Source: Costus lasius (taxonomy: Eukaryota; Streptophyta; Magnoliopsida; Zingiberales; Costaceae). Taken from it: a stretch of DNA of 64,000 bases. Position 1 is the stretch's first letter. Every line of letters starts with the position of its first letter. Made by a program: the position numbers and the translations under genes. Location of the stretch: contig CM050446.2 in the NCBI GenBank assembly GCA_027563935.2, positions 123,582,499 through 123,646,498 on the forward strand, in the 5' to 3' direction. The notes beneath the pieces were generated by a model. It was not told the DNA's origin and made no database searches. It was given only the letters and a program-made list of their open reading frames with translations. Shown one piece after another: positions 11,836-24,363 of this stretch.

Positions 11836-12428
11836 ATGGCGAACGCATGGAAGAGGGAGAAGCCCTCGCCCCTCCATTCCTCGAGAGCTCTGATATCCGT
11901 CCTCCTCTCCATCTCCCTCCTCCTCTTCCTCTTCCTCTTCTTCCCCTTCTCCAAATCTACCCTCGACCGCTCCAATGAGACCCTCAGCCTGACCTCGTCC
12001 ACGATGCGGCCCTTTGACTGCCAAGCCTACCCGCAGGCGTCGCCGGTGTTCGCCAGTCTCGTCGAGGGCATCAAGTATCCGTTCCTCTACTCCCTTGCCG
12101 ACTTCGGCGCCCTACCGGATAAACCCCATAAGAACATTGCTCGCATGCTCAAGGGTAAGCCATTTCGCCGCCCCGACATCTCGGCCGCGGTGCAAGAATT
12201 CCTCGAGGGGAAGGAGAAGGGAAGCGGGGTGGTGGTCGACGTGGGGGCGAATGTGGGGATGGCGACGTTCGCGGGGCTGCCATGGGGTTCAGGGTCGTCG
12301 CGTTCGAGCCAGTATTTGAGAACCTGCAGAGGATCTGCGACGGCGTGTTCTTCAATCGAGCAGGCGGTCGGGTAACAGTGTATGCTGCAGCGGCGTCCGA
12401 TTGGATCGGGAACATCACATTTCACAAG
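11836..12428 (+). pseudogene. FkbM methyltransferase exon 1, U2 copy, frameshifted
   Basis: Same exon as the U1 copy, 593 instead of 594 nt. One C is missing after TTCGCGG (about 12270-12273), just behind the SAM-binding motif DVGANVGMATFA, and the shifted frame stops at 12375. The residue-92 region and the TCG codon mutated in U1 are intact, so this lesion is independent. The donor GTTTGG remains, but no exon 2 follows within the unit. Confidence 0.9.
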
Positions 12429-13419
12429 GTTTGGATCTCTTCTTAGACATTTAGGTTTTTAGGTGAATTCTCTATTTTTGAGTAAAGTGGCTTTCGGCAA
12501 AAGTTATCCAACTACAATTACTTTCCGAATTCAACATTTCATAGTCCCCTACTCGTCTCATTATTAGTGTTGCCAAATCCAAAAACATTAAATCTTACGC
12601 AAATTACTAACATTTCTTTAGTGCAGGTTTGAGTTCATATATTAAGCTCCTTAAAATGGTTGCTAAATCTAGTAGAAGATTCAAGCAAAACATTTATTTT
12701 ACTTGACGGAGAATATGATTATTTGTTGGTTCTTGTATCATATAATACTTTTAGAATAGCAAACATCTTGATGAATTATAGAAAATCTGAAAACTCTTTG
12801 TTAAAAGGAAAGAAAAATAAATATGTACAGACCTTGATTGAATTCACGCTAGGGTGGTCTGGCCAGCAAAACATAAATGCATGGATTTATAAGAAAGATG
12901 AACAGTTTAAGTTTAAATTGAGGAACGGAGGAGGGGTAGTGGTAGAGGGAGACATAACAAGGGTTTATGTAAATTCCATGCACATTTGGTAATTTACTAT
13001 GATGAATGGTAAGTAAGGATTCATGTTCATGACCCTAAAATAGTTAGGACCCATGTAAAGTATGCATTCTACAATTTGCATCTGTAACATCATCTGAAAA
13101 TTCGTATTAAATAAAGCTGGAGAAATATGTCTTTTTTAGGAAGGACAAGAGATGTAATATGCTAGCGATGCTTAGTTAGGGAATTCTTCTGTTTCTTACT
13201 TCTGTAAGTTATTCTCACTAATGACAAAAAAACTTATTTGTAACAATCTATTGTTGGTAGAGGGAGACATAAGAGGGGTTTATTTTAATTCGAGACACAA
13301 TTGGTTTTTTACTGTGCTGAATGGTAAGCATGTTCATGACTGACACACCCATATAAAGTATGCATTCTAGAATTTGCATCTGTAACATCGTCAGATGAGG
13401 TTTCATCTGAAGATTCGTA

Positions 13420-14985
13420 CTAACATTTCTTCACAAAGCCTTCTTTCCAAATTATGAATTTTATTACCAATGTCATCTCTTTCTTCTTGCATCTTCTGCA
13501 ATACAGCTTTTAACCTCTATATTTCCTTTGCATCCTCTGATTCATGTGTACTGTCTGAATCTTCTAGTAATTCTTTGTTTATTTATTAGAAATAAAATCA
13601 TCTATTAGTTTAGGGATAAAATGTAGTTAATTTATCATAAAATAGTTTAAGATTAATACTCACATCTTTAGAAAATGTCACTAGGACAGAGATAACAATC
13701 TCGCTTCCTTCCTAAATGGGAAACTGTATTATCTGATCTTCTATATTAACAAAAGAAAGATCATCTTCCATATCTACAAGATCTTTTTCACTATGTACAA
13801 CAGCAGCATCTTCTACAATATGTACAACAACATCTTCTTCACTATCTACATGATCTTCTTCACTATGTACAACAGCAGCATCTTCTACAATATGTACAGT
13901 AGCATCTTGTACTATTTCGTATTCTACTGGTGGCACATCTTGTACAACATCTTCTTGTACAACAGCAATAGTTTGTACATCTTCTTGTACAGCAGCATCA
14001 TCTTGTGCAACAGCATCTTCGATTTCAAAAATAATCTTGAATAGATAATATAACATATGGTCAGACACAAGTATTAATATTATTTCATAAGAATGACAAA
14101 TTAGCTAAATACATGAGAATTATCCAGCTTTTCTATATTGCTTTCAAATGTCACTCTTCTTCCAGCCTTCATTTTCGCCCAAAGAAATAGGTGAGGGTGA
14201 ACACCCTCCACCTTGATGTCATTCCATAAGGGGCAATGTTCATATAACTAAACCTGTAAAATAAATAAAGTGGGTATGCCAATTATCAGCAATATATGTC
14301 CTAATAATAATGTCATTCCATCCTTCACTTACACAAAGAAGGATGCCACACCACGCAAATGATGTAGCATTTTCCCTAAAGCTTCAAGTAAGATGATGTG
14401 TCAAGTATCTATGTGTAGCCTCAGCCCAATTGTATCTACTCAGCTCAAATCATCCACATATTCCAGCAAAGCTGGATCCAAGGTGTAGTACACACCACAA
14501 AATAAGAACGTACAAAATAAGTACAAGATACTGAGCTTTTTCAATTTTTCCTCATCCAATATCACGCTATTTGGGCCTACAACATATACCATTTTATCCT
14601 CAATCATATATCTTCTTAAGATTTTCACCTTAAAATCATCTTTATATAAGCTTGAATCCAGGGTTCTCAAGTGAAATTGGAGTAATACTCCCATATCTGG
14701 TATTCCTAAAATGATTGATACTTCCGACGACCGTAAATTCTACAAAGACTCCATTCATGCTGAAGCCGCATCTATTCTCGTCTCATGTATGTCTCAGGTA
14801 CTCCAAAGCAACTTATCCAAGGGTACTGTTGGTCCTGTAAAAAAATGGCCAAAAAGGGTAGCCTACAGCAGCTCAATCAAATTGTTGCACTATCCTATTT
14901 GTCTAATAACAATGTGTAATCATGACATTGAACATCTATTAAAGTTTGGTCGAGGCTGTGCAGGTGCTCTTCCCTTTTTTCTATG
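13420..14985 (-). mobile_element. Transposon-derived segment (U2)
   Basis: Same insertion at the same intron position as in U1. The core region is 14694-14440 and the acidic repeat region 14068-13712, both on the - strand, with the same break between DDLS and the YNWAEA part. Sharing of the exact junction shows the element was in the intron before the unit was duplicated. Confidence 0.5.
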
Positions 14986-16726
14986 AATGAGTATCAAAAA
15001 AAAAATTGGATGTCAAAAAATAATTTCTATGTGCATTAATGCACAGTAAACTCAGTGCATCAACCCTAATGTTTATATGTATCAACTCAAAATATTTGTG
15101 TCTCAATGATAATTTAATATTTATCAAGTCAAATTTAATTATATCTAGGTAATTTCTATATGTATCAATGAATATGAACAAGGAAAATATGTTTTAATAA
15201 ATAATTTCTATACGCATCAACACAGAGTAAACTCAGTGCATCAACCCTAATGTGTATGTGTATCAACCCAAAATGTTTGTGTCTCAATAATAATTTAATG
15301 TCTATCAAGTCAAATTTAATTGTATCTAGGTAATTTCTATGCGTATCAATGAGTATGAACAAAGAAAATATGTTTCAATGAATAATTTTTATGCGCACCA
15401 ATGTAGAGTAAACTCAGTGCATCAACTCTAATGTGTATGTATATCAACTCAAAATATTTGTGTTTCAATGATAATTTAATGTCTATCAAGTCAAATTTAA
15501 TTGTATTTAGATAATTTCTATGTGTATCAATGAGTGTGAACAAGAAAAATATGTTTTAATGAATAATTTCTATGCACATCAATGCAGAGTAAACTCAGTG
15601 CATCAACCCTAATGTCTATGTGTACCAATCCAAAATGTGTGTCTCAATGATAATTTAATGTCTATCAAGTCAAATTTAATTATATCTAGGTAATCTCTAT
15701 GTGTATCAATGAGTATGAACAAGGAAAATATATTTTAATGAATAATTTCTATGCATATCAACGCAGAGTAAACTCAGTGCATCAACCCTAATGTGTATGT
15801 GTATCAACCCAAAATGTTTATGTCTCAATGATAATTTAATATATGTCTAAGTCAAATTTAATTGTATATACGTAATTTATGTGTGTATCAATGAGTATGA
15901 ACAAGGAAAATATGTTTGAATGAATAATTTTTATGCACATCAACGCAGAGTAAACTCAGCACATCAACCCTAATGTGTATGTGTATCAACCCAAAATGCT
16001 TGTGTCTCAATGATATTTTAATGTCTATCAAGTCAAATTTAATTGTATCTAGGTAATTTCTATGTGTATCAATGAGTATGAACAAGAAAAATATGTTTTA
16101 ATGAATAATTTCTATGCGCATCAATGTAGAGTAAACTCAGTGCATCAACCATAATGTGTATGTGTATCAACCCAAAATGTTTGTGTCATAATAATAATTT
16201 AATGTCTATCAAGTCAAATTTAATTGTATTTAGGTAATTTCTATGTGTATGAATGAGTATGAACAAGGAAAATATATTTCAATGAATAATTTATATACGC
16301 ACCAATGCAAAGCAAACTCAGTGCATCAACCCTAATGTATATGTGTATTAACCTAAAATGTTTGTCTCTCAATAATGATTTAATGTCTATCAAGTCAAAT
16401 TTAATTGTATCTAGGTAATTTCTATGTGTATCAATGAGTATGAACAAGGAAAATATTTTTCAATGAATAATTTCTATGCACATCAATGCAGAGTAAACTC
16501 AGTGCATCAACCCCAATGTGTATGTATATCAACCCAAAATGTTTGTGTTTCAATCATAATTTAATGTCTATCAAGTCAAATTTAATTGTATCTAGGTAAT
16601 TTCTATGTGTATCAATGAGTATGAACAAGAAAAATATGTTTCAATGAATAATTTTTATGCGCATAAACGCAGAGTAAGCTCAGTGCATCAACCCTAATGT
16701 GTATGTGTATGTGTATCAACCTATCC
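14986..16726. repeat. Satellite array of ~181-bp monomers (U2)
   Basis: About 9.5 monomers with the same landmarks as in U1. Monomer-specific variants occur in the same order as in U1 (for example the GTGAACAAGAAAAATATG copy in third place and the GTTTGAATGAATAATTTTT copy in sixth), so the array was copied as a block. Confidence 0.93.
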
Positions 16727-16928
16727 CCATTAAGTATATTAATTAATTTTGTTTTTTTTTTTCAACCGGTGAATGTAGAGAGACGGATGTTTTGGAATAT
16801 GGAATACATGTTTGCATTTCAGCCCTTCAACTATTATAAATTTAAGTACTTCCTCCGACAGTAAAATAACATTATATGTTTATATGTTTTTTTTTCAGAA
16901 AAACGTGTAAGAAATCTTCTAGAAAACA

Positions 16929-17534
16929 ATGGCAAACGCATGGAAGAGGGAGAAGCCCTCGCCCCTCCGTTCCTCGAGAGCTCTGATATCCGTCCTCCTC
17001 TCCATCTCCCTCCTCCTCTTCCTCTTCCTCTTCCTCTTCCTCTTCTTCCCCTTCTCCAAATCTACCCTTGACCGCTCCATCGAGACCCTCAGCCTGACCT
17101 CGTCCACGATGCGGCCCTTCGACTGCCAAGCCTACCCGCAGGCGTCGCCCGTGTTCGCCAGTCTCGTCGAGGGCATCAAGTATCTATTCCTCTATTCCCT
17201 TGCTGACTTCGGCGCCCTACCGGATAAACCCCATAAGAACATTGCCCGCATGCTCAAGGGGAAGCCATTTCGCCGCCCCGACATCTCGGCCACGGTGCAA
17301 GAATTCCTCGAGGGGAAGGAGAAGGGAAGCGGGGTGGTGGTGGACGTGGGGGCGAATGTGGGGATGGCGAGGTTCGCGGCGGCTGCCATGGGGTTCAGGG
17401 TCGTCGCGTTCGAGACAGTATTTGAGAACCTGCAAAGGATCTGCGACGGCGTGTTCTTCAATCGAGCAGGCGGTTGGGTAACAGTGTATGCTGCGGCGGC
17501 GTCCGATCGGATCGGGAACATCACATTTCACAAG
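16929..17534 (+). pseudogene. FkbM methyltransferase exon 1, U3 copy (open, but its exon 2 is mutated)
   Basis: The 606-nt exon is open. It is 12 nt longer than U1/U4 because the CTCTTC hexanucleotide in the membrane anchor has two extra units, giving LLLFLFLFLFLFFPF. Two changes touch the fold: MATFA is MARFA directly after the SAM-binding loop, and FEPVFEN is FETVFEN. A normal donor follows at 17535. The matching exon 2 lies 4.5 kb away at 22015-22373 beyond transposon and LTR sequence, lacks its AG acceptor and carries a 1-nt deletion. I therefore call the gene a pseudogene although exon 1 alone is intact. Confidence 0.85.
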
Positions 17535-18526
17535 GTTTGGATCTCTTCTTAGACATTTAGGTTTTTAGGTGAATTCTCTGTTTTTGAGTAAAGTGGCTTT
17601 CGGCAAAAGCTGTCCAACTACAATTACTTTCCGAATTCAACATTTCATAGTCCCCTACTCGTCTCATTATTAGTGTTGCCAAATCCAAAAACATTAAATC
17701 TTACGCAAATTACTAACATTTCTTTAGTGCAGGTTTGAGTTCATATATTAAGCTCCTTAAAATGGTTGCTAAATCTAGTAGAAGATTCAAGCAAAACATT
17801 TATTTTACTTGACGGAGAATATGATTATTTGTTGGTTCTTGTATCATATAATACTTTTAGAATAGCAAACATCTTGATGAATTATAGAAAATCTGAAAAC
17901 TCTTTGTTAAAAGGAAAGAAAAATAAATATGTACAGACCTTGATTGAATTCACGCTAGGGTGGTCTGGCCAGCAAAACATAAATGCATGGATTTATAAGA
18001 AAGATGAACAGTTTAAGTTTAAATTGAGGAACGGAGGAGGGGTAGTGGTAGAGGGAGACATAACAAGGGTTTATGTAAATTCCATGCACATTTGGTAATT
18101 TACTATGATGAATGGTAAGTAAGGATTCATGTTCATGACCCCAAAATAGTTAGGACCCATGTAAAGTATGCATTCTACAATTTGTATCTGTAACATCATC
18201 TGAAAATTCGTATTAAATAAAGCTGGAGAAATATGTCTTTTTTAGGAAGGACAAGAGATGTAATATGCTAGCGATGCTTAGTTAGGGAATTCTTCTGTTT
18301 CTTACTTCTGTAAGTTATTCTCACTAATGACAAAAAAAACTTATTTGTAACAATCTATTGTTGGTAGAGGGAGACATAAGTGGGGTTTATTTTAATTCAA
18401 GACACAATTGGTTTTTTACTGTGCTGAATGGTAAGCATGTTCATGACTGACACACCCATATAAAGTATGCATTCTAGAATTTGCATCTGTAACATCGTCA
18501 GATGAGGTTTCATCTGAAGATTCGTA

Positions 18527-18983
18527 CTAACATTTCTTCACAAAGCCTTCTTTCCAAATTATGAATTTTATTACCAATGTCATCTCTTTCTTCTTGCATC
18601 TTCTACAATACAGCTTTTAACCTCTATATTTCCTCTACATCCTCCGATTCATGTGTACTGTCTGAATCTTCTAGTAATTCTTTGTTTATTTATTAGAAAT
18701 AAAATCATCAATTAGTTTAGGGATAAAATGTACTTAATTTATCATAAAATAGTTTAAGGTTAATACTCACATCTTTAGAAAATGTCACTAGGACAGAGAT
18801 AACAATCTCGCTTCCTTCCTAAATGGGAGTCTGTATTATCTGATCTTCTATATTAACAAAAGCAAGATCATCTTCCATATCTACAAGATCTTTTCCACTA
18901 TGTACAACAGCAGCATCTTCTACAATATGTACAACAGCATCTTCTTCACTATCTACATGATCTTCTTCACTATGTACAACAGC
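18527..18983 (-). mobile_element. Truncated transposon-derived segment (U3)
   Basis: Begins at the same GATTCGTA junction as in U1 and U2 but breaks off inside the acidic repeat region at ACAACAGCAG and is fused to the middle of an LTR. The rest of the element and the satellite array are missing from this unit. Confidence 0.55.
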
Positions 18984-20921
18984 AGGCCAACCCAGCCACA
19001 GAATATCCATAATACAAATCGACAGACATAAGACGGGCGTAGCGGTCAACAGAGTCAACAATGAACCGACCGATGAAGCAGTCAATAGAACCTAATAGAA
19101 ACATGACCTGCACAGCGATCAACAAGTCTAAGATAACATATATAAAATACAACACGAGAACAACTATGCAGCACAAACCACCCAGACTGGAGTCAACATC
19201 TAACTATTTAATTTGTTCCAGATGGAGCCACGCCTGAACCTAGAGGTAAGTCAAAGGGGGTTAACCGAAGCTAAATAGAGATATAGCAAGTTATATGGTG
19301 TATGAGTAGAACAGAGGGAATTTATTATAATACCACCGTAACACTATATGTCTCATATAATGTATAATCAAACTAAAATACACATCAACATAGTGTCATC
19401 ACACATAGATAAAACTAGAAGCTGAATACAGCATGGTCCGAGACCCACAATTCTATAATAGAGTGGTCCCTACTGATGGCTTCCTGAACAATAGAGATGA
19501 TTGTTCGTCGATAGCCCGCTAATGTAACGTTCTAACAGACAATCATTAGGTTGACAACAGATCTGAGACCTCAAGCCCATATCATCGAGCTCTCTCGGTC
19601 TAGCACTGGCACAGAGAGACGATTGCACGTCACGAAATATAATAAACAATAACTGAAGTACACTACTATGTCTATCGCTAGACATCCAATCCTCAATGTA
19701 TATATACATAAACTCATACCGACTACCAACTAACATGTAATACTAAGGACTCATACTGTGTTTCATACAAGCTGGTTATGTCAATAGGAATATGACTCGA
19801 GCAGAACGGAATCAGAATAGTAATCAACTGTAATAAAAACAATAAGAAGGTGCCGCTAACTAAACATACAGTTGACAACGTAATAATGGAGGCAGATAGA
19901 ATCCCTATCTCAAACTGCAGACAAACAGTAAACCGATCTAAACAATAATCATGCGTAATAATCAACAGATTATAATAGGTAAATCATGTGTAAGTCAATG
20001 TATTATGTTAATTCACTTATCATTATTATTAACATGCAAATCCAGGTTAATTAGGTGATCCTGTCTAGATCTAGATTATTTAATCAAATTCGTCTAACAC
20101 ATATGTCCTGTTATGTTCGCATGCATTCGTATAAATACGTACAGAGTCGGGTCAGGTACTAACCTAGTTAGTAGCCACATCCGAACGTAAATCACCACAC
20201 GATGATGGAATATACAAGAACCAACCCAAATAATTGAATCGAGATCCCGGCACAAAATTCGAAGTTCCTCAAAACAGTGTCACCGAAATAGTGACTTCGT
20301 CGGAACAGTAACATCAGAGTTCATAACTCGCCAGAAACTAAAGAGAAGGCTTGCCCGATCGCCGGAGTCCAATGTTGAGCCCAAAAACTTGCTGGAAATA
20401 GAGTAGCGTCGCCGGAATCACGTGTTCGGCACGGTTCTCGTCCAACCCTAGTTCGCTGGACGAGATGGAGAGGGAGGCAGTGGAACGGAGTCGGAGCAGA
20501 AGATTGATGCCGGGAGGGGAGGAGAAGGGTCGCCGAAGCCAGAAGAGACGCGCATGCACGATGCGTCCGTCGCCGAATAGAAGTCGCGAGCGGAGGAGAG
20601 AAACAACGCCGGAATCGATCGCTGGGGTTAGGGCTTCGTCGTCGTTGGCACCAGATCTCGCCGGAGCACAGGTGGAGGCGCGTGAGGAAGGAGAGAGCAT
20701 AGATCGAAGAGGCAGAGCAGCGTTCGATCGTTCGGTGAAGAGAGATGAGAGCGATGGGGGGAGAAATAAAGGGGATTTGGGATTCACGGGCGACAACGAT
20801 AGATGAGATTCCATCACGCGTATGCCGTGATAAATCCCATCAGTTCAATCCGCCTATTAACTTAATATTATATTATTTTAAACTCTATCTTCTTTTGTCC
20901 GTTTGGTTCACGGACGTAACA
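18984..20921 (+). mobile_element. 5'-truncated solo LTR in the FkbM intron (U3)
   Basis: Homologous to the complete LTR at 51858-53921 from AGGCCAACCC to the terminal GTAACA, so its first ~128 bases are lost. The right target-site repeat ATAAT (20922-20926) is present and leads back into intron sequence. The GC-rich 3' part (20330-20810) has open frames on both strands, but these are low-complexity and typical of an LTR; I do not annotate them as genes. Confidence 0.8.
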
Positions 20922-22014
20922 ATAATACTTTTAGAATAGCAAACATCTTGATGAATTATAGAAAATCTGAAAACTCTTTGTTAAAAGGAAAAATAAATAA
21001 ATATGTACAAACCTTGATTGAATTCACACTAAGATGGTCTGGCCAGCAAAACATAAATGCGTGGTTTATAAGAAAGATGAACAATTAAGTTTAAATCGAG
21101 GAATGAAGGAGGGGTAGTGGTAGAGGGAGACAAAACAAGGGTTTACGTAAATTCCATGCACATTTGGTAATTTACTATGATGAATGGTAAGCAAGGATTC
21201 ATGTTCATGACCCCAAAATAGTTAGGACCCATGTAAAGTATGCATTCTACAATTTGCATATAAAAATTCGTATTAAATAAAGCTGGAGAAATCTTCTGTT
21301 TCTTACTTCTATAAGTTATTCTCACTAATGACAAAAAAGAAACTTGTAACAATCTATTGTTGGTAGAGGGAAACATAAGAGGGGTTTATTTTAATTCAAT
21401 ACACAATTGGTTTTTTACTGTGCTGAATGGTAAGCATGTTCATGACTGACACACCCATATAAAGTATGGGTTCTAGAATTTGCATCTGTAGCATCATCGA
21501 TGACGTTTCATCCGAAGATTCGTATTAAATAAAGCTGGGAAAATGTGTATTTTAGGGAGGAGAAGAGATGAAATATGCTGGCGATTCCTAGTTGGAGAAT
21601 TCTTGTCTCTTACTTCTATATGTTGGTCTTACTAATGAATAAACTTATTTGTAGCGATCTATTATTGTAAATAAAAAAGTGACAAAACTGTAGAACTGTT
21701 TATTCCTGCGCTCCAGTTTTCTTATATATGTGGAATAGGAACTTTTGAGACCATAATTCTTTAGGTTTTCGCTAAGCATTATGCCACCTGAATTCGCTTC
21801 TATACGAGCTTGAGACTGTATCCTTGTTGATATTATTTGACTCAACCTGATCAAAGAATGCACAAATTCTGCTGTTTAGTAAAGATCATAGTTGTGATAC
21901 CCTGAAGCATGGAAACCTTATATTTAATTCAAAAACCTCATCACCATGAATATCTCCATCACTACCAATTTCTTGCTAACATAAAAGTTTCTTGCGCTTG
22001 TTATGACGATTCAA
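20922..22014 (+). other. 3' part of the FkbM intron (U3)
   Basis: Matches the intron of the complete gene from the ATAAT site (25514-25518) to the end of the intron. It contains the uninterrupted form of the site where U1 and U2 carry the transposon segment, so intron DNA between that site and the LTR site occurs twice in this unit. Confidence 0.8.
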
Positions 22015-22373
22015 TTGGTCGGTCGCCTTGACAATAGTGCAATCTCTGCAACTGGAGCGAAACTTGCATTCAAATCTAATGAAGAGGTTGCCGTGGAGGT
22101 GGCAACAGTTACGCTGGACGAGGTCATTCCTGATGCGAGCGTGTTCTGCTAATCAAGATTGATGTCCAAGGCTGGGAATACCATGTACTTCGAGGTGCAG
22201 CAAAGCTATTATCAAGAAGAAAAGGAGAAGCTCCGTTCCTAATCTATGAGGAGGACGAACGGTTGCTGCAGGCAAGCAACACCACCACTGATGAGATCAG
22301 GAAGTTCCTTACTAGCGTAGGTTATCACCACTGTACTCGGCATGGAACAGACGCACACTGCGTGAAGGAATAA
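22015..22373 (+). pseudogene. FkbM methyltransferase exon 2, U3 copy: acceptor lost and frameshifted
   Basis: Corresponds to 26683-27042 of the complete gene but is one base shorter. The acceptor CAG is CAA (22012-22014), and GATGGCGAGC has become GATGCGAGC near 22134, breaking the frame just before the conserved KIDVQGWEYHVLRG segment. An added change gives VTLDE instead of VPLDE. The same three changes occur in 55015-55373, so that copy descends from the same damaged exon. Confidence 0.92.
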
Positions 22374-22964
22374 CTAAGGCATGCATTGTTACCAATAGGA
22401 TGATAAGTCTGTTGCTCCAACTATGTATGGAGTACAAGCACCGAAAAGATCTGCTTAGTGACTTTGTATAATTGTGCACGCGAGTTCAAGAGATGGAACT
22501 TATTACCCCATGGTCTTGGTTGCTTACCTTTGCTCTTTATCATCTAATCTAAGATGCAATTGCAATTTTGCTTGCATACGGGTAGTGAATCCTTGTAATT
22601 AGCCTATTTGGAATTTTGTATGATATTTTGTATTGAGATGATGGATAGTGTCCTATAAATAATGTTTGTCAATATTGTAAGAATAAACATTTGTATATGC
22701 TTACAGGTGTTTTTAATTGCTTTTACCAATATTGGTGAAAACGTCATACAACGCACAAACAGGTCCTCCCTTTGTTCCGTTGGCTGCAGAAATTACCATG
22801 CTGTGAGAACCTTACACATAGCCGACCAGAAATGGACATCAACATCTACAGGTAATAGACTATTGCTTTGATTCTGTAAAGTCGAAATGAAATATTACAC
22901 TCACACAGTGAATTAAGTAGCAGATCAAAAGCTCAGCATCTAACAAAGTTTTCAGCGTCCAACT

Positions 22965-23297
22965 CTACTCCGCCGACGGCCTCTTCCCGTCACTCTTCAT
23001 GTTCATGTACCCAATTCCCCTAACCCTCTCCATTCCCTTTGTATCGCTGATCTCTACAGCAGCGCAGATACTGGGAAGGAATCCGCCACCGGCTGCTAAT
23101 TTCTTCTTCTTCTTCCTCGGGACGGCTCTACTAGAACCTGGCCTTTGGTCCGGGCTTTCTTTTCGCTGCTTCAGCTGGTTGCGGACTTCATGGCCGCGGC
23201 CTAAATCTAACCTCCGAAAATGCTCGATCTCCTGGGACACCAGTGAGCCAATTGTTCCTCGAGCGCCGATTTTTACCGGAGACGGCACAGATGCCAT
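22965..23297 (-). CDS. Small basic plant protein (110 aa), copy 1
   Basis: Single-exon frame on the - strand, ATG at 23297 and stop at 22965. The N-terminus MASVPSPVKIGARGTIGSLV is followed by SQEIEHFRRLDLGR, a Lys-rich stretch (KKKKK) and a C-terminal region with LPSICAAVEISD. The GTIGSLV..EIE.F motif recalls a family of short plant proteins of unknown function, so I prefer this strand over the Phe-rich + strand frame at 22999-23436. It lies convergent to the FkbM gene, ~590 bp beyond its stop. The encoded protein is identical in all three copies in the window. No localisation signal or domain of known function is visible. Confidence 0.55.
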   Translation of the reverse strand: MASVPSPVKIGARGTIGSLVSQEIEHFRRLDLGRGHEVRNQLKQRKESPDQRPGSSRAVPRKKKKKLAAGGGFLPSICAAVEISDTKGMERVRGIGYMNMKSDGKRPSAE

Positions 23298-24363
23298 AGA
23301 TGGTGGTGCTTTGCTGTGCTTGGAGTTGCTTTCTCGTGCTTTGTGGCTGGAGATGGAGTCGGTGCTCGCGTGTCACATAAATGCTGGTTTAACTAGAACA
23401 GATGTGGTTGACGTCATCTCCTGGTATTGTCATTAGCATTTAACGTGGTTACTAACTGGCTATTCGGCTCTGTGCTTGCTAGATGCTCAATCAGTTTTAA
23501 TTTGTTTCACAGCCGTTATTTTTAAAATAATTTTTATTAAAATTGGCACATATCATTAGCATTTTAAAATCTTAAGCACCTTATAGATCCTTTTACTCAT
23601 CATATGTTTTCACTTTGCGTAATAATATGGATAATCGCTTGATATCGTTAGGCATATTACTTGTAATATTTGTGTTGTACATAAGATTACAATCGGAATA
23701 GAGTATAATAATATTAACATATAAAGTTTTAAATAAAGAAAACAAATAAAAAGTACAACCAACACATCACAATGTCACAACACTCTTGGGTAAATAGGCA
23801 ATTCAAGACCACCCGTTGAATTTACCGAATATAAATGACGAATGGCAAAAAGCCGAAAGGGATGAGCATTTAATGGGCCCAGTCTCAATAGCTCAATACT
23901 TTTGCTCGAATGGCCGGAGTTATTTAAATAGAAGTCACCTTTGTAGTTTGGAAGATTCTTCTAATAAGTTCCTTCCAGATGAGATAGATGAGCTCGTATC
24001 TGCAGTCAAGTGATTAAGCAATATAATTGAAACTGAATTATTTGAGCTATTATCTTCCAAATGAAGGAATTTACTAAGACTCACATGCTATAAGACTGAC
24101 GAGCATAAACTCATGGGAATTTGACTTGGTATGTCAACCTCATGCTAAAGATTTGAAATTAAAGCCTGTCAATTGAACTTGACTTCAGGCTTATGAGAAA
24201 AGGGGCTCAACTCAATGGGGGTAAGTCTCCAGTTAAAATACTCAATATTAAAGTTTATGACCATAAACTTAATTCAATAGATTACGAGAAAAAACAATAT
24301 TTAAAACTTATAAGAATGACCTTAACTTAAAAGGGGAAAGGGTTCAACGTGGAAGCGAGAAAC
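23298..24363. other. Spacer between the small gene and NLR 3' fragment
   Basis: AT-rich, with near-identical versions at 27967-29030 and 56298-57255. A + strand stretch of 65 codons (23816-24013; 28485-28682; 56706-56903) is open from a TTG codon in all three copies. It looks protein-like but has no ATG and I do not recognise it. The third copy lacks about 100 bases (equivalent to ~23653-23770). Confidence 0.5.

Larger units (their letters stand above)
11635..16726 (+). repeat. Tandem FkbM unit U2 (~5.09 kb)
   Basis: Head-to-tail copy of U1 with the same internal order. Its left junction is satellite tail joined to CCATTAAG. Together with U3 and the DNA up to ~24.5 kb it forms the block duplicated at 44521-57560. 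Confidence 0.92.

Noticed and set aside
20338..20817. 159-codon - strand and 113-codon + strand frames in the LTR (also 53338-53817)
   Set aside because: Low-complexity, within an LTR whose ends and target duplication are defined; both strands are open simply because of GC-rich composition.
22999..23436. 145-codon + strand frame with FFFFF tract
   Set aside because: Opposite the - strand gene; its Phe run is the complement of the Lys run, and the - strand frame has a family-like motif and a clean ATG.
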